Assembly (NCBI GenBank): GCA_902485915.1
Contig: CABTMH010000152.1
Coordinates: forward strand, 1 to 41,764
Source: an uncultured Oribacterium sp.
GTDB taxonomy: Bacteria; Bacillota; Clostridia; Lachnospirales; Lachnospiraceae
DNA: 41,764 bases
Reading direction: 5' to 3'
A program made the translations under genes and the position numbers. Shown piece by piece: positions 1-7,349 of this stretch (position 1 is the stretch's first letter; each line of letters begins with the position of its first letter). The notes under the pieces were generated by a model, which saw nothing but the letters and a program-made list of their open reading frames with translations, ran no database searches and had not been told where the DNA came from.

Positions 1-32
1 GTACCTAAGTCAATACCAATAATCTTTCCCAT
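1..32 (-). CDS. dnaK: DnaK (Hsp70 chaperone), N-terminal fragment
   Basis: Only the first ten codons are inside the window. They read MGKIIGIDLGT, which is the start of the Hsp70 ATPase domain (phosphate-1 loop, IGIDLGT). A good ribosome binding site (AAAGGAG) lies about eight bases upstream of the ATG. DnaK is the cytoplasmic ATP-dependent chaperone that works with GrpE and DnaJ. It follows grpE on the same strand after 128 bases, as in the usual hrcA-grpE-dnaK(-dnaJ) operon, so it should share the CIRCE-controlled promoter upstream of hrcA. The gene continues beyond base 1. Confidence 0.9.
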   Translation of the reverse strand, partial: MGKIIGIDLG

Positions 33-160
33 AACGATATCTCCTTTATCTAAAACGAAATTATAAAAACTTGTCATCTATCTACTTGCCATCACCCGAT
101 TGCTTACGCGCTCCGGTGAAGGTGCTTCAAACGCCGGCTTCCCGACGGTATGAACATACT

Positions 161-808
161 TTATTTTTTAACTTTGACCATCGAGTGACGAACGACCTGG
201 CCCTTATAGGTATAGCCCTTCAGCAGGTCCTGGGTGATCGTATCCTCTTCGACATCACTTTCGGTATCGGTCATCACGGCGTTATGCAGGTTCGGATCGA
301 ACTTCTCGCCCTCTGCCGGGATGGCCTTTACATCGAGATCCTCAAACATCTTCTCGAGCTGCTTATAGATGCCACGCACGCCCTTCGTAAAGGCGTCTTC
401 CTCGTCCTCCGGATCCACGGTACCGAGTGCGCGTTCGAAATTATCGACGACCGGAAGCAGCTTCTCGATGACCTCTCGTGCACCGAAATCGAAGTTCTGT
501 GACTTCTCCTTCTCGGTCCGCTTACGGTAATTATCGAACTCGGCATAGAGACGGATATACTTATCCTTCTGCTCTGCCAGTGCATCCTCATACTTCTTTT
601 TCAGCTTTTCGGCTTCTGCATCCGAAGCTTCCGATGTCGCACTCTGCTCTGCGCTCTCTGCCTCTTCGGCATCCTTCGCATCGCTCTCCTTCGTTTCTGT
701 ATCCTTCACCGCATCTGCTGCCGGAGCTTCCTGCTCCGCCGTCTTTCCTGCGTTGGTCTCCTCGGTGCCCTGCTCCTCGGAAGACTTCTTTAACTCTTCG
801 TCTATCAA
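161..808 (-). CDS. grpE: GrpE, nucleotide exchange factor of DnaK
   Basis: 215 residues. GrpE releases ADP from DnaK and so drives the chaperone cycle. The first 75 residues or so are a low-complexity acidic/alanine tail, followed by the long helix of the family (KDKYIRLYAEFDNYRKRTEKE) and a C-terminal beta domain ending near GYTYKGQVVRHSMVKV, which matches the GrpE signature. The start is a TTG: no suitable ATG lies nearby, and a perfect AGGAGG sits five bases before it. The gene lies 53 bases downstream of hrcA and upstream of dnaK, so it is the middle gene of the heat-shock operon. The long acidic tail is variable in the family. Confidence 0.95.
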   Translation of the reverse strand: MIDEELKKSSEEQGTEETNAGKTAEQEAPAADAVKDTETKESDAKDAEEAESAEQSATSEASDAEAEKLKKKYEDALAEQKDKYIRLYAEFDNYRKRTEKEKSQNFDFGAREVIEKLLPVVDNFERALGTVDPEDEEDAFTKGVRGIYKQLEKMFEDLDVKAIPAEGEKFDPNLHNAVMTDTESDVEEDTITQDLLKGYTYKGQVVRHSMVKVKK

Positions 809-861
809 GATAACCTCCTATCACATCCTGTCCGGATGTTCAGTTCATTCTCTGTACATCT

Positions 862-1899
862 CTATGAACGAAATGCTTGATCCATCTCTCCCTGAATCTT
901 CGAGAGGACCTCCAGCACTTTTTCGTAATCCATGCGTTTCGGTCCGATGACACCGATCGTTCCGCGAAGCCCGTTCCCGAGCTCGTAATTTGCGGTGACC
1001 ACCGAGCAGTCCGCCATGTTTTCCATCGGTGATTCACTGCCGATGTATACCTGAATCTGGTTTTTCTTCTCCGGCTCGTTGCCCTGCACCTCATGAACCA
1101 GCTCGGCGAGCTCGACCTTCGATTCGAAGGCATTGATGAGGCGGGAAGCATTGTCCGACTCCGTGAGTTCCGGATACTTGAAGATATTCGTAGCCCCGGA
1201 AGTGTAGATGCGCGCATCCCCGGATCGGATATCCAGTATGCTGATGATGGTCTGAAGGATCGCACCCACTGCATCCTTATGCTGTGTCCGGGCGAGGATC
1301 TGTCCGATCCGCCCCTCGGTGATCTCTTCACCACTCAGGCCATCCAGCGTATCGTTCAGGAGCATGTTGATGCTCAGCATACGGTTAAAGTCCAGCTCAT
1401 CCCGTCCGCTCAGCATCACCGTTGCGGTTCGAACGATGTTGCCCTGCATCATGATGACGAGAAGCACTCTTCTCGCATCCACGATCGACGTCTGGATGAA
1501 CTTGATCTTATTCGTATGGATCGACGGTTCGGTGACCACCGCAGCGTAGTTGGTATCCTGTGCCAGGTTCTTTACGAGCTGCTTCAGGGTCGTCTCCAGC
1601 TTATCGACCTTCTCGAACATCTCCGTCTTCACATCATCGATTTCATGCTGATGATGCTCCATCAGCTGATCGACATAGAAGCGGTATCCCTTATCACTCG
1701 GGATACGACCGGCGGAGGTATGCGGCTGCATGATGTAGCCCATCTCCTCGAGGTCGCTCATCTCGTTACGGATCGTAGCAGAACTGAGGCTCAGTCCGGA
1801 ATACTTGCTGATCGTACGTGAGCCGACCGGTTCACCGGTCTCCAGATAGTTTTTTATAATCGTTGTAAGGATGACCACCTTACGCTGATCGAGCTCCAT
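862..1899 (-). CDS. hrcA: HrcA, heat-inducible transcription repressor
   Basis: 345 residues from the ATG at 1899. HrcA binds CIRCE operators and represses class I heat-shock genes; its activity depends on GroEL in studied Firmicutes. The N-terminus (MELDQRKVVILTTIIKNYLE...) is the winged helix, with SSATIRNEMSDLEEMGYI as the recognition part, followed by the GAF-like and dimerisation regions. The open frame extends to a GTG at 1929 inside the CIRCE element. I prefer the ATG at 1899 because it has AGGAGG eight bases upstream and MELDQR is the usual family start. It is the first gene of hrcA-grpE-dnaK and is presumably autoregulated through the adjacent CIRCE. Confidence 0.95.
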   Translation of the reverse strand: MELDQRKVVILTTIIKNYLETGEPVGSRTISKYSGLSLSSATIRNEMSDLEEMGYIMQPHTSAGRIPSDKGYRFYVDQLMEHHQHEIDDVKTEMFEKVDKLETTLKQLVKNLAQDTNYAAVVTEPSIHTNKIKFIQTSIVDARRVLLVIMMQGNIVRTATVMLSGRDELDFNRMLSINMLLNDTLDGLSGEEITEGRIGQILARTQHKDAVGAILQTIISILDIRSGDARIYTSGATNIFKYPELTESDNASRLINAFESKVELAELVHEVQGNEPEKKNQIQVYIGSESPMENMADCSVVTANYELGNGLRGTIGVIGPKRMDYEKVLEVLSKIQGEMDQAFRS

Positions 1900-1922
1900 C
1901 TCTGCCACCTCCTCTTCGCCTG

Positions 1923-1949
1923 TTAGCACTCGAAATATCGGAGTGCTAA
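1923..1949. promoter_or_regulatory. CIRCE operator (HrcA binding site)
   Basis: Perfect inverted repeat TTAGCACTC, nine-base spacer, GAGTGCTAA. This is the CIRCE consensus. It lies between the -10 box and the hrcA start codon, so HrcA bound here would block transcription of hrcA-grpE-dnaK. Confidence 0.97.
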
Positions 1950-1961
1950 CATCTATTTGCT

Positions 1962-1989
1962 ATATTACTCGATTTTGGAATGATGTCAA
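1962..1989 (-). promoter_or_regulatory. hrcA operon promoter
   Basis: On the minus strand, TTGACA (1984-1989) and TAATAT (1962-1967) are separated by 16 bases. This is a sigma-A type promoter directly upstream of CIRCE. Confidence 0.8.
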
Positions 1990-2028
1990 GGATTAGCCTC
2001 GATGAATTTGTGAAATAATCGTGAAGAA

Positions 2029-2101
2029 GTTACGGTTCACTCGTGTACTGATCAGGCAGAGGCCGGATGGCTGCCTGATCAGTACACGAGTGAGCAGTAG
2101 C
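2029..2101. repeat. Palindromic intergenic repeat, copy A
   Basis: A 73-base near-perfect palindrome. The 31-base arms differ at only three positions (left end GTTACGGTTCACTCGTGTAC, right end GTACACGAGTGAGCAGTAGC) and surround an 11-base centre. The termini match other intergenic copies at 11834-12334, 12914-13060 and 36521-36584, so this is a dispersed repeat family. It sits between the hrcA promoter and the end of a 3D-domain gene. Confidence 0.8.
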
Positions 2102-2108
2102 TGAAGAA

Positions 2109-2137
2109 GGGGAGCTGGCCATATCGGTCAGCTCCCC
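2109..2137 (-). terminator. Terminator-like hairpin after the first 3D-domain gene
   Basis: 12-bp stem GGGGAGCTGGCC / GGTCAGCTCCCC with one G-T pair and a five-base loop, 46 bases past the stop codon at 2183. The T-rich tail is weak, so its efficiency is uncertain. Confidence 0.55.
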
Positions 2138-2182
2138 CTCCTCACGATATTCTGTTTTTAAATCCCGTCGCATCGAGGGTGC

Positions 2183-2761
2183 TTACTGAAGGATGTATAC
2201 GTCGGCATACGCAAGTATGTTTCGCGCCTCCGCATGTGTGTTATAAAACACATCGATGTGTGCGCCACGCACTCCACCGCCACAGTCTTCTGCGACGTAC
2301 TCATGGCCGTTGATCAGAAGATGCGTACCATATGGAATCACACGTGGGTCGACCGCAACCGTCCTGCCGGCGGTCGCACGTACGCCGGTCGCGGTACGTG
2401 TACCATAGCCCTCGGAGCATCTGGAGCACGGGCAGTAGCCTGTCAGCTTGAAGCGTCCCAGCAGCGTCGCCTGCCGGCCATCGCTCGTCACCATCTGTCC
2501 CGACGACTGTGTCGCCTGCTGCTTCTGCTTCGCCTCTTCTACCGCCTGTGCAGCATACGTTTCCTGCACGGTGGTGAAGTGTGGGTTGGTGCTGGTATTG
2601 AAGAAAAGCACATTACCCAGGCTCTGTGATGCATAAACGCCGGAGCTTGCGCTCTCATCTGCATACGCACGCATGGACATCGCCATCGTAAGAACCATCA
2701 GTACGATGAGCATCGTCATCTGACCGATCATGCCTCTCTGCTTCTGTAAATTCAAACTCAA
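2183..2761 (-). CDS. Secreted 3D-domain protein (predicted peptidoglycan-active)
   Basis: 192 residues. An N-terminal hydrophobic segment (about residues 11-33, ending near MRAYA) acts as signal or anchor. A Gln/Ala-rich linker follows, then a C-terminal 3D domain (double-psi barrel, MltA/YuiC-like) from about residue 105: LTGYCPC, then TATGVRAT. The three conserved aspartates are in AVDPRVIPYGT, AEDCGG and HIDVFY. Proteins of this family act on or near peptidoglycan as lytic transglycosylase-like enzymes; the exact substrate cannot be told. The start is TTG with AGGAGG five bases upstream. A promoter lies at 2870-2899. A paralogue follows at 3206-4030. It has two extra CxxC-like cysteines (CPCSRC) that the paralogue lacks. 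Confidence 0.85.
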   Translation of the reverse strand: MSLNLQKQRGMIGQMTMLIVLMVLTMAMSMRAYADESASSGVYASQSLGNVLFFNTSTNPHFTTVQETYAAQAVEEAKQKQQATQSSGQMVTSDGRQATLLGRFKLTGYCPCSRCSEGYGTRTATGVRATAGRTVAVDPRVIPYGTHLLINGHEYVAEDCGGGVRGAHIDVFYNTHAEARNILAYADVYILQ

Positions 2762-2869
2762 AATAACCTCCTGTGTGTGCGCCGGTGTCTCTAACTTCTC
2801 TTTCGGAATTTTCTCACATGAACCGGCATGAACGAAGAGCTCCGGATCGGAGCGAGCTCAACGCACGAG

Positions 2870-2899
2870 AGTATACGGACAAATCCGAAAAATTGTCAA
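2870..2899 (-). promoter_or_regulatory. Promoter of the first 3D-domain gene
   Basis: Minus strand TTGACA (2894-2899) and TATACT (2870-2875), 18-base spacer. The leader of roughly 100 bases holds a small hairpin (GCTCCG-gat-CGGAGC, 2839-2853). I do not recognise a riboswitch in it. Confidence 0.75.
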
Positions 2900-3002
2900 G
2901 CCCATCATCTATCCACCATACGCTTATATGCGTATGACGTCACATCGTTTCATCGGAGAGTCGAGTGTGTGATTATAAAAAGTTTATAAGATCGTAAGAA
3001 TT

Positions 3003-3048
3003 AAAAAAGTGAAAAATCGCTCATAAACGAGTGATTTTTCACTTTTTT
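3003..3048. terminator. Strong bidirectional terminator
   Basis: 20-bp stem (one G-T pair) with a six-base loop. It begins with A6 and ends with T6 (AAAAAAGTGAAAAATC ... GATTTTTCACTTTTTT). It lies about 155 bases past the stop of the 3206-4030 gene and would stop transcripts in both directions. Confidence 0.85.
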
Positions 3049-3205
3049 CAAGTCTTTATTCTGCTGTTTTTTCGCTTCCTGCGTCCTCTTCCAAGACCGA
3101 AATAAGCGGCTGAAAACACCCCCTGTTCAGACCTGCTCCGGTGAATGTATCGGGATGGATCGCAGCTTCTCTTCAGTGCATCCGAGAGGACATATATGTA
3201 CCGTT

Positions 3206-4030
3206 TCAGCTCTTCGGAACGGCCACGAAAACCTCTGCGAAACGGTGTCCGAGGGCGGTCACACCGAAGGCTTCTTCATAGCTGTTGTAGTAGATATCGA
3301 TCAGATTTCCTTTTACAGCGCCGCCGATATCCTCGACCGTATACACCGTATGATTGATGAAAACCTTCGTTCCCATCGGCAGGATGGTCGTATCCGCAGC
3401 GATCGTATGATCCGCCTTCGGCCAGGTGCCGGAATTGGTTTTTCCGTTTCCGTAGTAGCCGGTGATCCGGAAGATGCCGAGGGAGCTGCCCTTCGTATAC
3501 TTCGTGGACTCCTCGGTCACGACGGCCCCGATCGGTGTTTCGCCTGTGCGCGTACCGACGCTCGCTGCCGCTTCCTCCTGTGCGATCTGTGCCGCCAGGG
3601 CGGCCGCCTCTGCCTGCTCTGCCGCCTGTTTCTCCAGCAGTGCGGTGGACGGATCCGTCGCGCTGGCCGCTGCTCCCGTCGTCGCAATCATGCTTCCCGA
3701 AGAATCCTTCGCCACCGGCGTCGGGTTCTCTGCAGAGGACGCCGCCCCTGTCGTCACGGTCATACTCTCCGTAGCCGCAACCGGCGCGGTGGTACTTTTT
3801 CCCTTGCGTCCGCTTCGTGCTGTCACCAGAACCGGCCTTTCTGCACCCTCTGTCGTCACTATATCCTGCGGGGTCATGGTGCCTGTGTAATACGTCGACC
3901 TGCTCAGCTCACTGATGGAAACGCCATCCACCCATGCCGGACCGACCTGCGCTTCCGCCCATGCAGGCATCACAAAACAGGTGGCGAGGCAGATGAACAG
4001 AAGCGTCCCCCACACATGGTTCTTTTTCAT
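3206..4030 (-). CDS. Secreted 3D-domain protein, second paralogue
   Basis: 274 residues. A clear signal peptide (MKKNHVWGTLLFICLATCF, likely cleaved after AWA at about residue 26) is followed by a long Ala/Thr/Ser-rich low-complexity stretch (about 60-165). The C-terminal 3D domain (about 180-265) has its three aspartates in IAADTTILPMGT, VEDIGG and LIDIYYN. It is predicted to be an extracellular peptidoglycan-modifying enzyme. The ATG has AGGAGG six bases upstream. Its own promoter (4130-4158) and terminator (3003-3048) make it a separate unit from the paralogue at 2183-2761. The substrate is unknown. Confidence 0.85.
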   Translation of the reverse strand: MKKNHVWGTLLFICLATCFVMPAWAEAQVGPAWVDGVSISELSRSTYYTGTMTPQDIVTTEGAERPVLVTARSGRKGKSTTAPVAATESMTVTTGAASSAENPTPVAKDSSGSMIATTGAAASATDPSTALLEKQAAEQAEAAALAAQIAQEEAAASVGTRTGETPIGAVVTEESTKYTKGSSLGIFRITGYYGNGKTNSGTWPKADHTIAADTTILPMGTKVFINHTVYTVEDIGGAVKGNLIDIYYNSYEEAFGVTALGHRFAEVFVAVPKS

Positions 4031-4129
4031 CCTTTTCCTCCTGAAAATAAGGGAGTCGGGTGCACTTCGCCGGCGAAATCTGCGGCTTTTCCGTTGATCA
4101 TCACCACTTTGTGCACGTTTACTATATGA

Positions 4130-4158
4130 ACCATAATACAGAACTGAAAAACCGTCAA
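4130..4158 (-). promoter_or_regulatory. Promoter of the second 3D-domain gene
   Basis: Minus strand TTGACG (4153-4158) and TATGGT (4130-4135) with a 17-base spacer, about 100 bases before the start codon. Confidence 0.6.
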
Positions 4159-4232
4159 CTTACGTTTTTCTGTCGCGCACCATGCATGTCACTGTTCACA
4201 CATGTACGGATCCGACACGGCCCCCGTAAGCT

Positions 4233-5249
4233 TTACATGGTGAGCAGCAGCTCGACGGCCATCTGGTCCGTCAGATTTCCACTCTTGATGGCTTCATCAT
4301 ATTCATAGAAGCGTCGGATATAGTCCTCGATGCCATGGCGCGAGTACTGCCGCGCCTGATCCGTGAGCTTCCGATAGATCCACGGGCTCACGCCGACATA
4401 CGCCGCCGCTTCCTGGGCGCTCATATCCCTGTCCATCGCCTCACGTGCAAGCAGCAGCTGATTAAAGTTCCGGCGCATGAGATGTAAAAGACGCATCGGT
4501 GCCTCCTGCAGCGTCAGCAGATCCCGGTAGTACTGAAGCGCCTTCTTCGTATGCCCGAGTCCCATCTCAGACACCATGTCGAACACACGATCCTCGACAT
4601 TCTGCGAGCAGATCGCCTCGACATCACTGTCCTCGATGACGTCCCGCACACCGGTATAGGCGATCAGCTTCTCCATCTCCGAAGCGATGTTATCCATGCT
4701 GGTGCCCGTCTTATCGAGAAAGAGCTCCATCGTCGAATTCCGGATCTTCTTCCCCGCCATCGTAAGATAACGCGCCGCCCAGCGACTGAGCTGTGCGCGG
4801 TCCTGCTCCCCGAGCTCACAGGCGAAGCCGTTCTTTTGCACGAGCTTATAGAGCTTACTGCGCTTATCGACCTCACCCTCGATGAACATGAGATGCGCCG
4901 TATCCGGATAGTGCCCGATATCCTCGAGATAGTGCAGCAGCTTCTCCGGTGCCGGCTTCTTAAACCACTCACTGCCGCTGATGATGACGAGCCGCCCCGT
5001 GTTCTCTCCGAAGGTAAACGGAATCGTATTCAGAAGGTCGATCAGCTCCTGCACATCCGGTGCACCATCATAAAAAGTATAGGCCATCCCCTCCTCGCCG
5101 CCGAAGGCCGCACGGAACTGCTTCTTATAAGAAAACTTCAGATACTCCTCTGAACCGTAGAGCAGATAGTAAGGCCGAAAGCGCAGCGCCTTCAGGTCCT
5201 CATTCAGTGCCAGATATTCCGTTTTCGCCTCTTTCTTTCCGTACGCCAT
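4233..5249 (-). CDS. holA: HolA, DNA polymerase III delta subunit
   Basis: 338 residues, the usual length for HolA. The delta subunit opens the beta sliding clamp within the clamp loader. The N-terminal AAA-like region carries PYYLLYGSEEYLKFSYKKQF (degenerate, non-hydrolysing P-loop region, about 26-45). The middle has GEVDKRSKLYKLVQ, and the C-terminal collar domain includes APMRLLHLMRRNFNQLLLA. In many clostridia holA lies directly next to rpsT and comEC. Here it is about 7 kb from rpsT, separated by putP, hemW, ilvE and lepA. Confidence 0.93.
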   Translation of the reverse strand: MAYGKKEAKTEYLALNEDLKALRFRPYYLLYGSEEYLKFSYKKQFRAAFGGEEGMAYTFYDGAPDVQELIDLLNTIPFTFGENTGRLVIISGSEWFKKPAPEKLLHYLEDIGHYPDTAHLMFIEGEVDKRSKLYKLVQKNGFACELGEQDRAQLSRWAARYLTMAGKKIRNSTMELFLDKTGTSMDNIASEMEKLIAYTGVRDVIEDSDVEAICSQNVEDRVFDMVSEMGLGHTKKALQYYRDLLTLQEAPMRLLHLMRRNFNQLLLAREAMDRDMSAQEAAAYVGVSPWIYRKLTDQARQYSRHGIEDYIRRFYEYDEAIKSGNLTDQMAVELLLTM

Positions 5250-5411
5250 CGTTCCTGTCTCTCTCCCTGTATGGAGGCCAATGCCTCCTTCGTCACATCA
5301 TCATGTCCCGTTCATGTTTCGACAACAAAACGGGGCCCATGCCTCGCGTGCCACCATTATAACATAAGCGAAGCATCGGCCCATCCCTGAATATTCCACC
5401 AAATTCAACCA

Positions 5412-5448
5412 CGAGCCCCCGGAGGTTTACTAAACCTCCGGGGGCTCG
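5412..5448 (-). terminator. putP terminator hairpin
   Basis: Perfect 18-bp inverted repeat (arms 5412-5429 and 5431-5448, CGAGCCCCCGGAGGTTTA) starting 22 bases past the putP stop. It lacks a strong T tract but is very stable. Confidence 0.7.
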
Positions 5449-5470
5449 TCCGAATGTATGCGATGATGCA

Positions 5471-7012
5471 TCAGTGGTTCCGGATACGCTTCTGAACCTC
5501 ATCATAGTCCGCGGTCACCTCCGCATTCGGTGCCGGCGTCGCGAGGCTCACGAGTATGTTCACGAGAATCGCCACGAGGAAGGCCGGAAGCAGCTCATAG
5601 ATGTTCCAGAGACCACCCAGCGGACGGATGCTGTACTTCCAGAAGAAGACCATGATGCCACCCGCGATCATACCGGCGGTCGCACCGTACTTGTTGGAGC
5701 GTTTCCAGAAGAGCGCGAGGAGAACGACCGGTCCGAAGGAGGCACCGAAGCCCGCCCATGCGAAGGATACGATCTGGAAAACCGAGCTGTCCGGATTCCA
5801 TGCGATACAGATGGAGAGGCCGGCGATCATCAGGAGGCAGACACGTGCGACATATAGAAGCTGCTTCTCATCGAGATGGATATGCAGCACCTCGGTCAGG
5901 ATATCGTTCGCGATGGAGCTCGATGCCGCAAGCAGCTGTGAATCCGCGGTTGACATGGTCGATGCCAGGATACCGGACAGGACGACACCGGCGATCAGCG
6001 CCGGTACGAGACCATGGGTTGCAAGCAGCTTCGCGATCTCGACGATGATGGTCTCCGACTGGTTGCCAGCGAGGCTCGGGATCGCGCCGGCCGCCGTCAT
6101 ACCGAGGCCGACGATGCCGATGAAGATCGCAACAGTCATCGAGATCACCACCCATACGGAAGCGATCCGTCTCGAGAGCTTCAGCTTCTTGTCATCGCCG
6201 ATGGCCATGAAACGAAGCAGGATATGCGGCATACCGAAGTAGCCGAGTCCCCATGCCAGGGTTGAAACGATGGTGATGACGCTGTATGGACTGGAGGTAC
6301 CGCTCGTCGGATCATAGACCAGCAGCATATCGAGGTAGCCACTGAGACCGGATGCGTTCTGAAGAACGGCTGCGAAGCCACCGGCTCTGTGCACACCGAA
6401 GATAAGGACGATCAGAAGTGCAAGCGACATGACGATACTCTGGATGAAGTCCGTGGTTGACGCCGCGAGGAATCCACCGAGGGAAGTGTAGCCGACGATA
6501 ACGAAGGCACTCGCGATCATCGCCACATGATAATCCGCACCGAAGAGGCTACCGAAGAGCTTACCGCAGGCAGCGAAGCCGGACGCAGTATACGGGATAA
6601 AGAAAATAACGATGACCACCGCCGCAATCAGGGTCAGGATCTTCTTTCGGTCATTATAACGGTTTGAGAAAAACTCCGGAATCGTGATGGAGTCATTGAC
6701 CTCGGTATAGACACGGATCCGCTTCGCAACGACGAGCCAGTTGATATAGGTACCGAGTGCGAGACCGATGGCCGTCCAGCCCGGATCCGAGATGCCGCTG
6801 AGATACGCGAGGCCCGGAAGGCCCATGAGCAGCCAGGAGGACATATCCGACGCTTCTGCCGACATCGCCGTCACAAAGGGGCCCAGGGAACGACCGCCCA
6901 GGAAAAAGTCCCCCGCCGTCGCGTTCTTATCGGATACCTTAAATCCGATGAAGAGCATGCCGACCAGGTACAGGACCATGGCTACCATCATTCCGATCTG
7001 TGCTACTGTCAT
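5471..7012 (-). CDS. putP: Sodium/proline symporter, PutP type
   Basis: 513 residues, about 12-13 hydrophobic segments, family SSS (solute:sodium symporter). It is expected to import proline with Na+ across the cytoplasmic membrane. Motifs typical of PutP are the early GRSLGPFVTAMSAEASDMSSWLLMG region (about 40-65), then YTASGFAACGKLF, GYTSLGGFLAAS (about 195) and STADSQLLAASS (about 355). The last two correspond to the SSS-family Na+ binding and signature regions. It is monocistronic, with a hairpin just after its stop. Other SSS members transport related solutes, so proline is inferred from similarity. Confidence 0.88.
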   Translation of the reverse strand: MTVAQIGMMVAMVLYLVGMLFIGFKVSDKNATAGDFFLGGRSLGPFVTAMSAEASDMSSWLLMGLPGLAYLSGISDPGWTAIGLALGTYINWLVVAKRIRVYTEVNDSITIPEFFSNRYNDRKKILTLIAAVVIVIFFIPYTASGFAACGKLFGSLFGADYHVAMIASAFVIVGYTSLGGFLAASTTDFIQSIVMSLALLIVLIFGVHRAGGFAAVLQNASGLSGYLDMLLVYDPTSGTSSPYSVITIVSTLAWGLGYFGMPHILLRFMAIGDDKKLKLSRRIASVWVVISMTVAIFIGIVGLGMTAAGAIPSLAGNQSETIIVEIAKLLATHGLVPALIAGVVLSGILASTMSTADSQLLAASSSIANDILTEVLHIHLDEKQLLYVARVCLLMIAGLSICIAWNPDSSVFQIVSFAWAGFGASFGPVVLLALFWKRSNKYGATAGMIAGGIMVFFWKYSIRPLGGLWNIYELLPAFLVAILVNILVSLATPAPNAEVTADYDEVQKRIRNH

Positions 7013-7154
7013 CTTTCTTACCTCTCTTTACCACAGGAAGTCCGCCGTTCTTTTTCGAGGCAACGCATGAAAGCGTGCAAAAAGGTCACGTTCTCCCAAC
7101 AAAAAATATGTGTATGATCATACCCCTTCAACGGAAAGATTGCAAGGAGAATAG

Positions 7155-7178
7155 GACATGTCCGCGCATGTCTTTTTT
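7155..7178 (+). terminator. Intrinsic terminator-like hairpin upstream of hemW
   Basis: Six-bp stem GACATG / CATGTC, six-base loop, then six T on the plus strand. There is no gene on this strand upstream in the intergenic region, so it may be part of an attenuator or end a short RNA. Confidence 0.5.
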
Positions 7179-7204
7179 GTATGGCTGTTATGCGCATGAA
7201 TACC

Positions 7205-7228
7205 GCCGGAAAGTGACGACTTTCCGGC
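7205..7228 (+). terminator. Second hairpin upstream of hemW
   Basis: Perfect 10-bp stem (GCCGGAAAGT / ACTTTCCGGC) with a four-base loop, followed by CTTTTC. It is terminator-like on the plus strand, and about 120 bases before the hemW start. Confidence 0.5.
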
Positions 7229-7349
7229 CTTTTCGGATATGCAGACGGCAGCTGTCCTCCCCTGCCTCTGGTAATCCGTCTTTATCCTGTGAATTGCAGA
7301 AATCCGGTGCTTATGTTACATTATTCTCTAGATTTTTCAGGAGAAAACC

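Larger units (their letters stand above)
7013..7349. other. putP-hemW divergent intergenic region with two hairpins
   Basis: 337 bases without a recognised gene. It holds a perfect palindrome GTATGATCATAC (7112-7123), a short hairpin GACATG-tccgcg-CATGTC followed by T6 (7155-7178), and a second hairpin GCCGGAAAGT-gacg-ACTTTCCGGC (7205-7228). The first hairpin overlaps a possible 13-codon reading frame (MSAHVFFVWLLCA, ATG at 7158) that has AAGGAG upstream. This could be a leader or small RNA ahead of hemW. No convincing promoter was found. Confidence 0.45.

Noticed and set aside
2762..2870. c-di-AMP (ydaO) riboswitch before the 3D-domain gene
   Set aside because: The leader is too short and the conserved core motifs were not seen.
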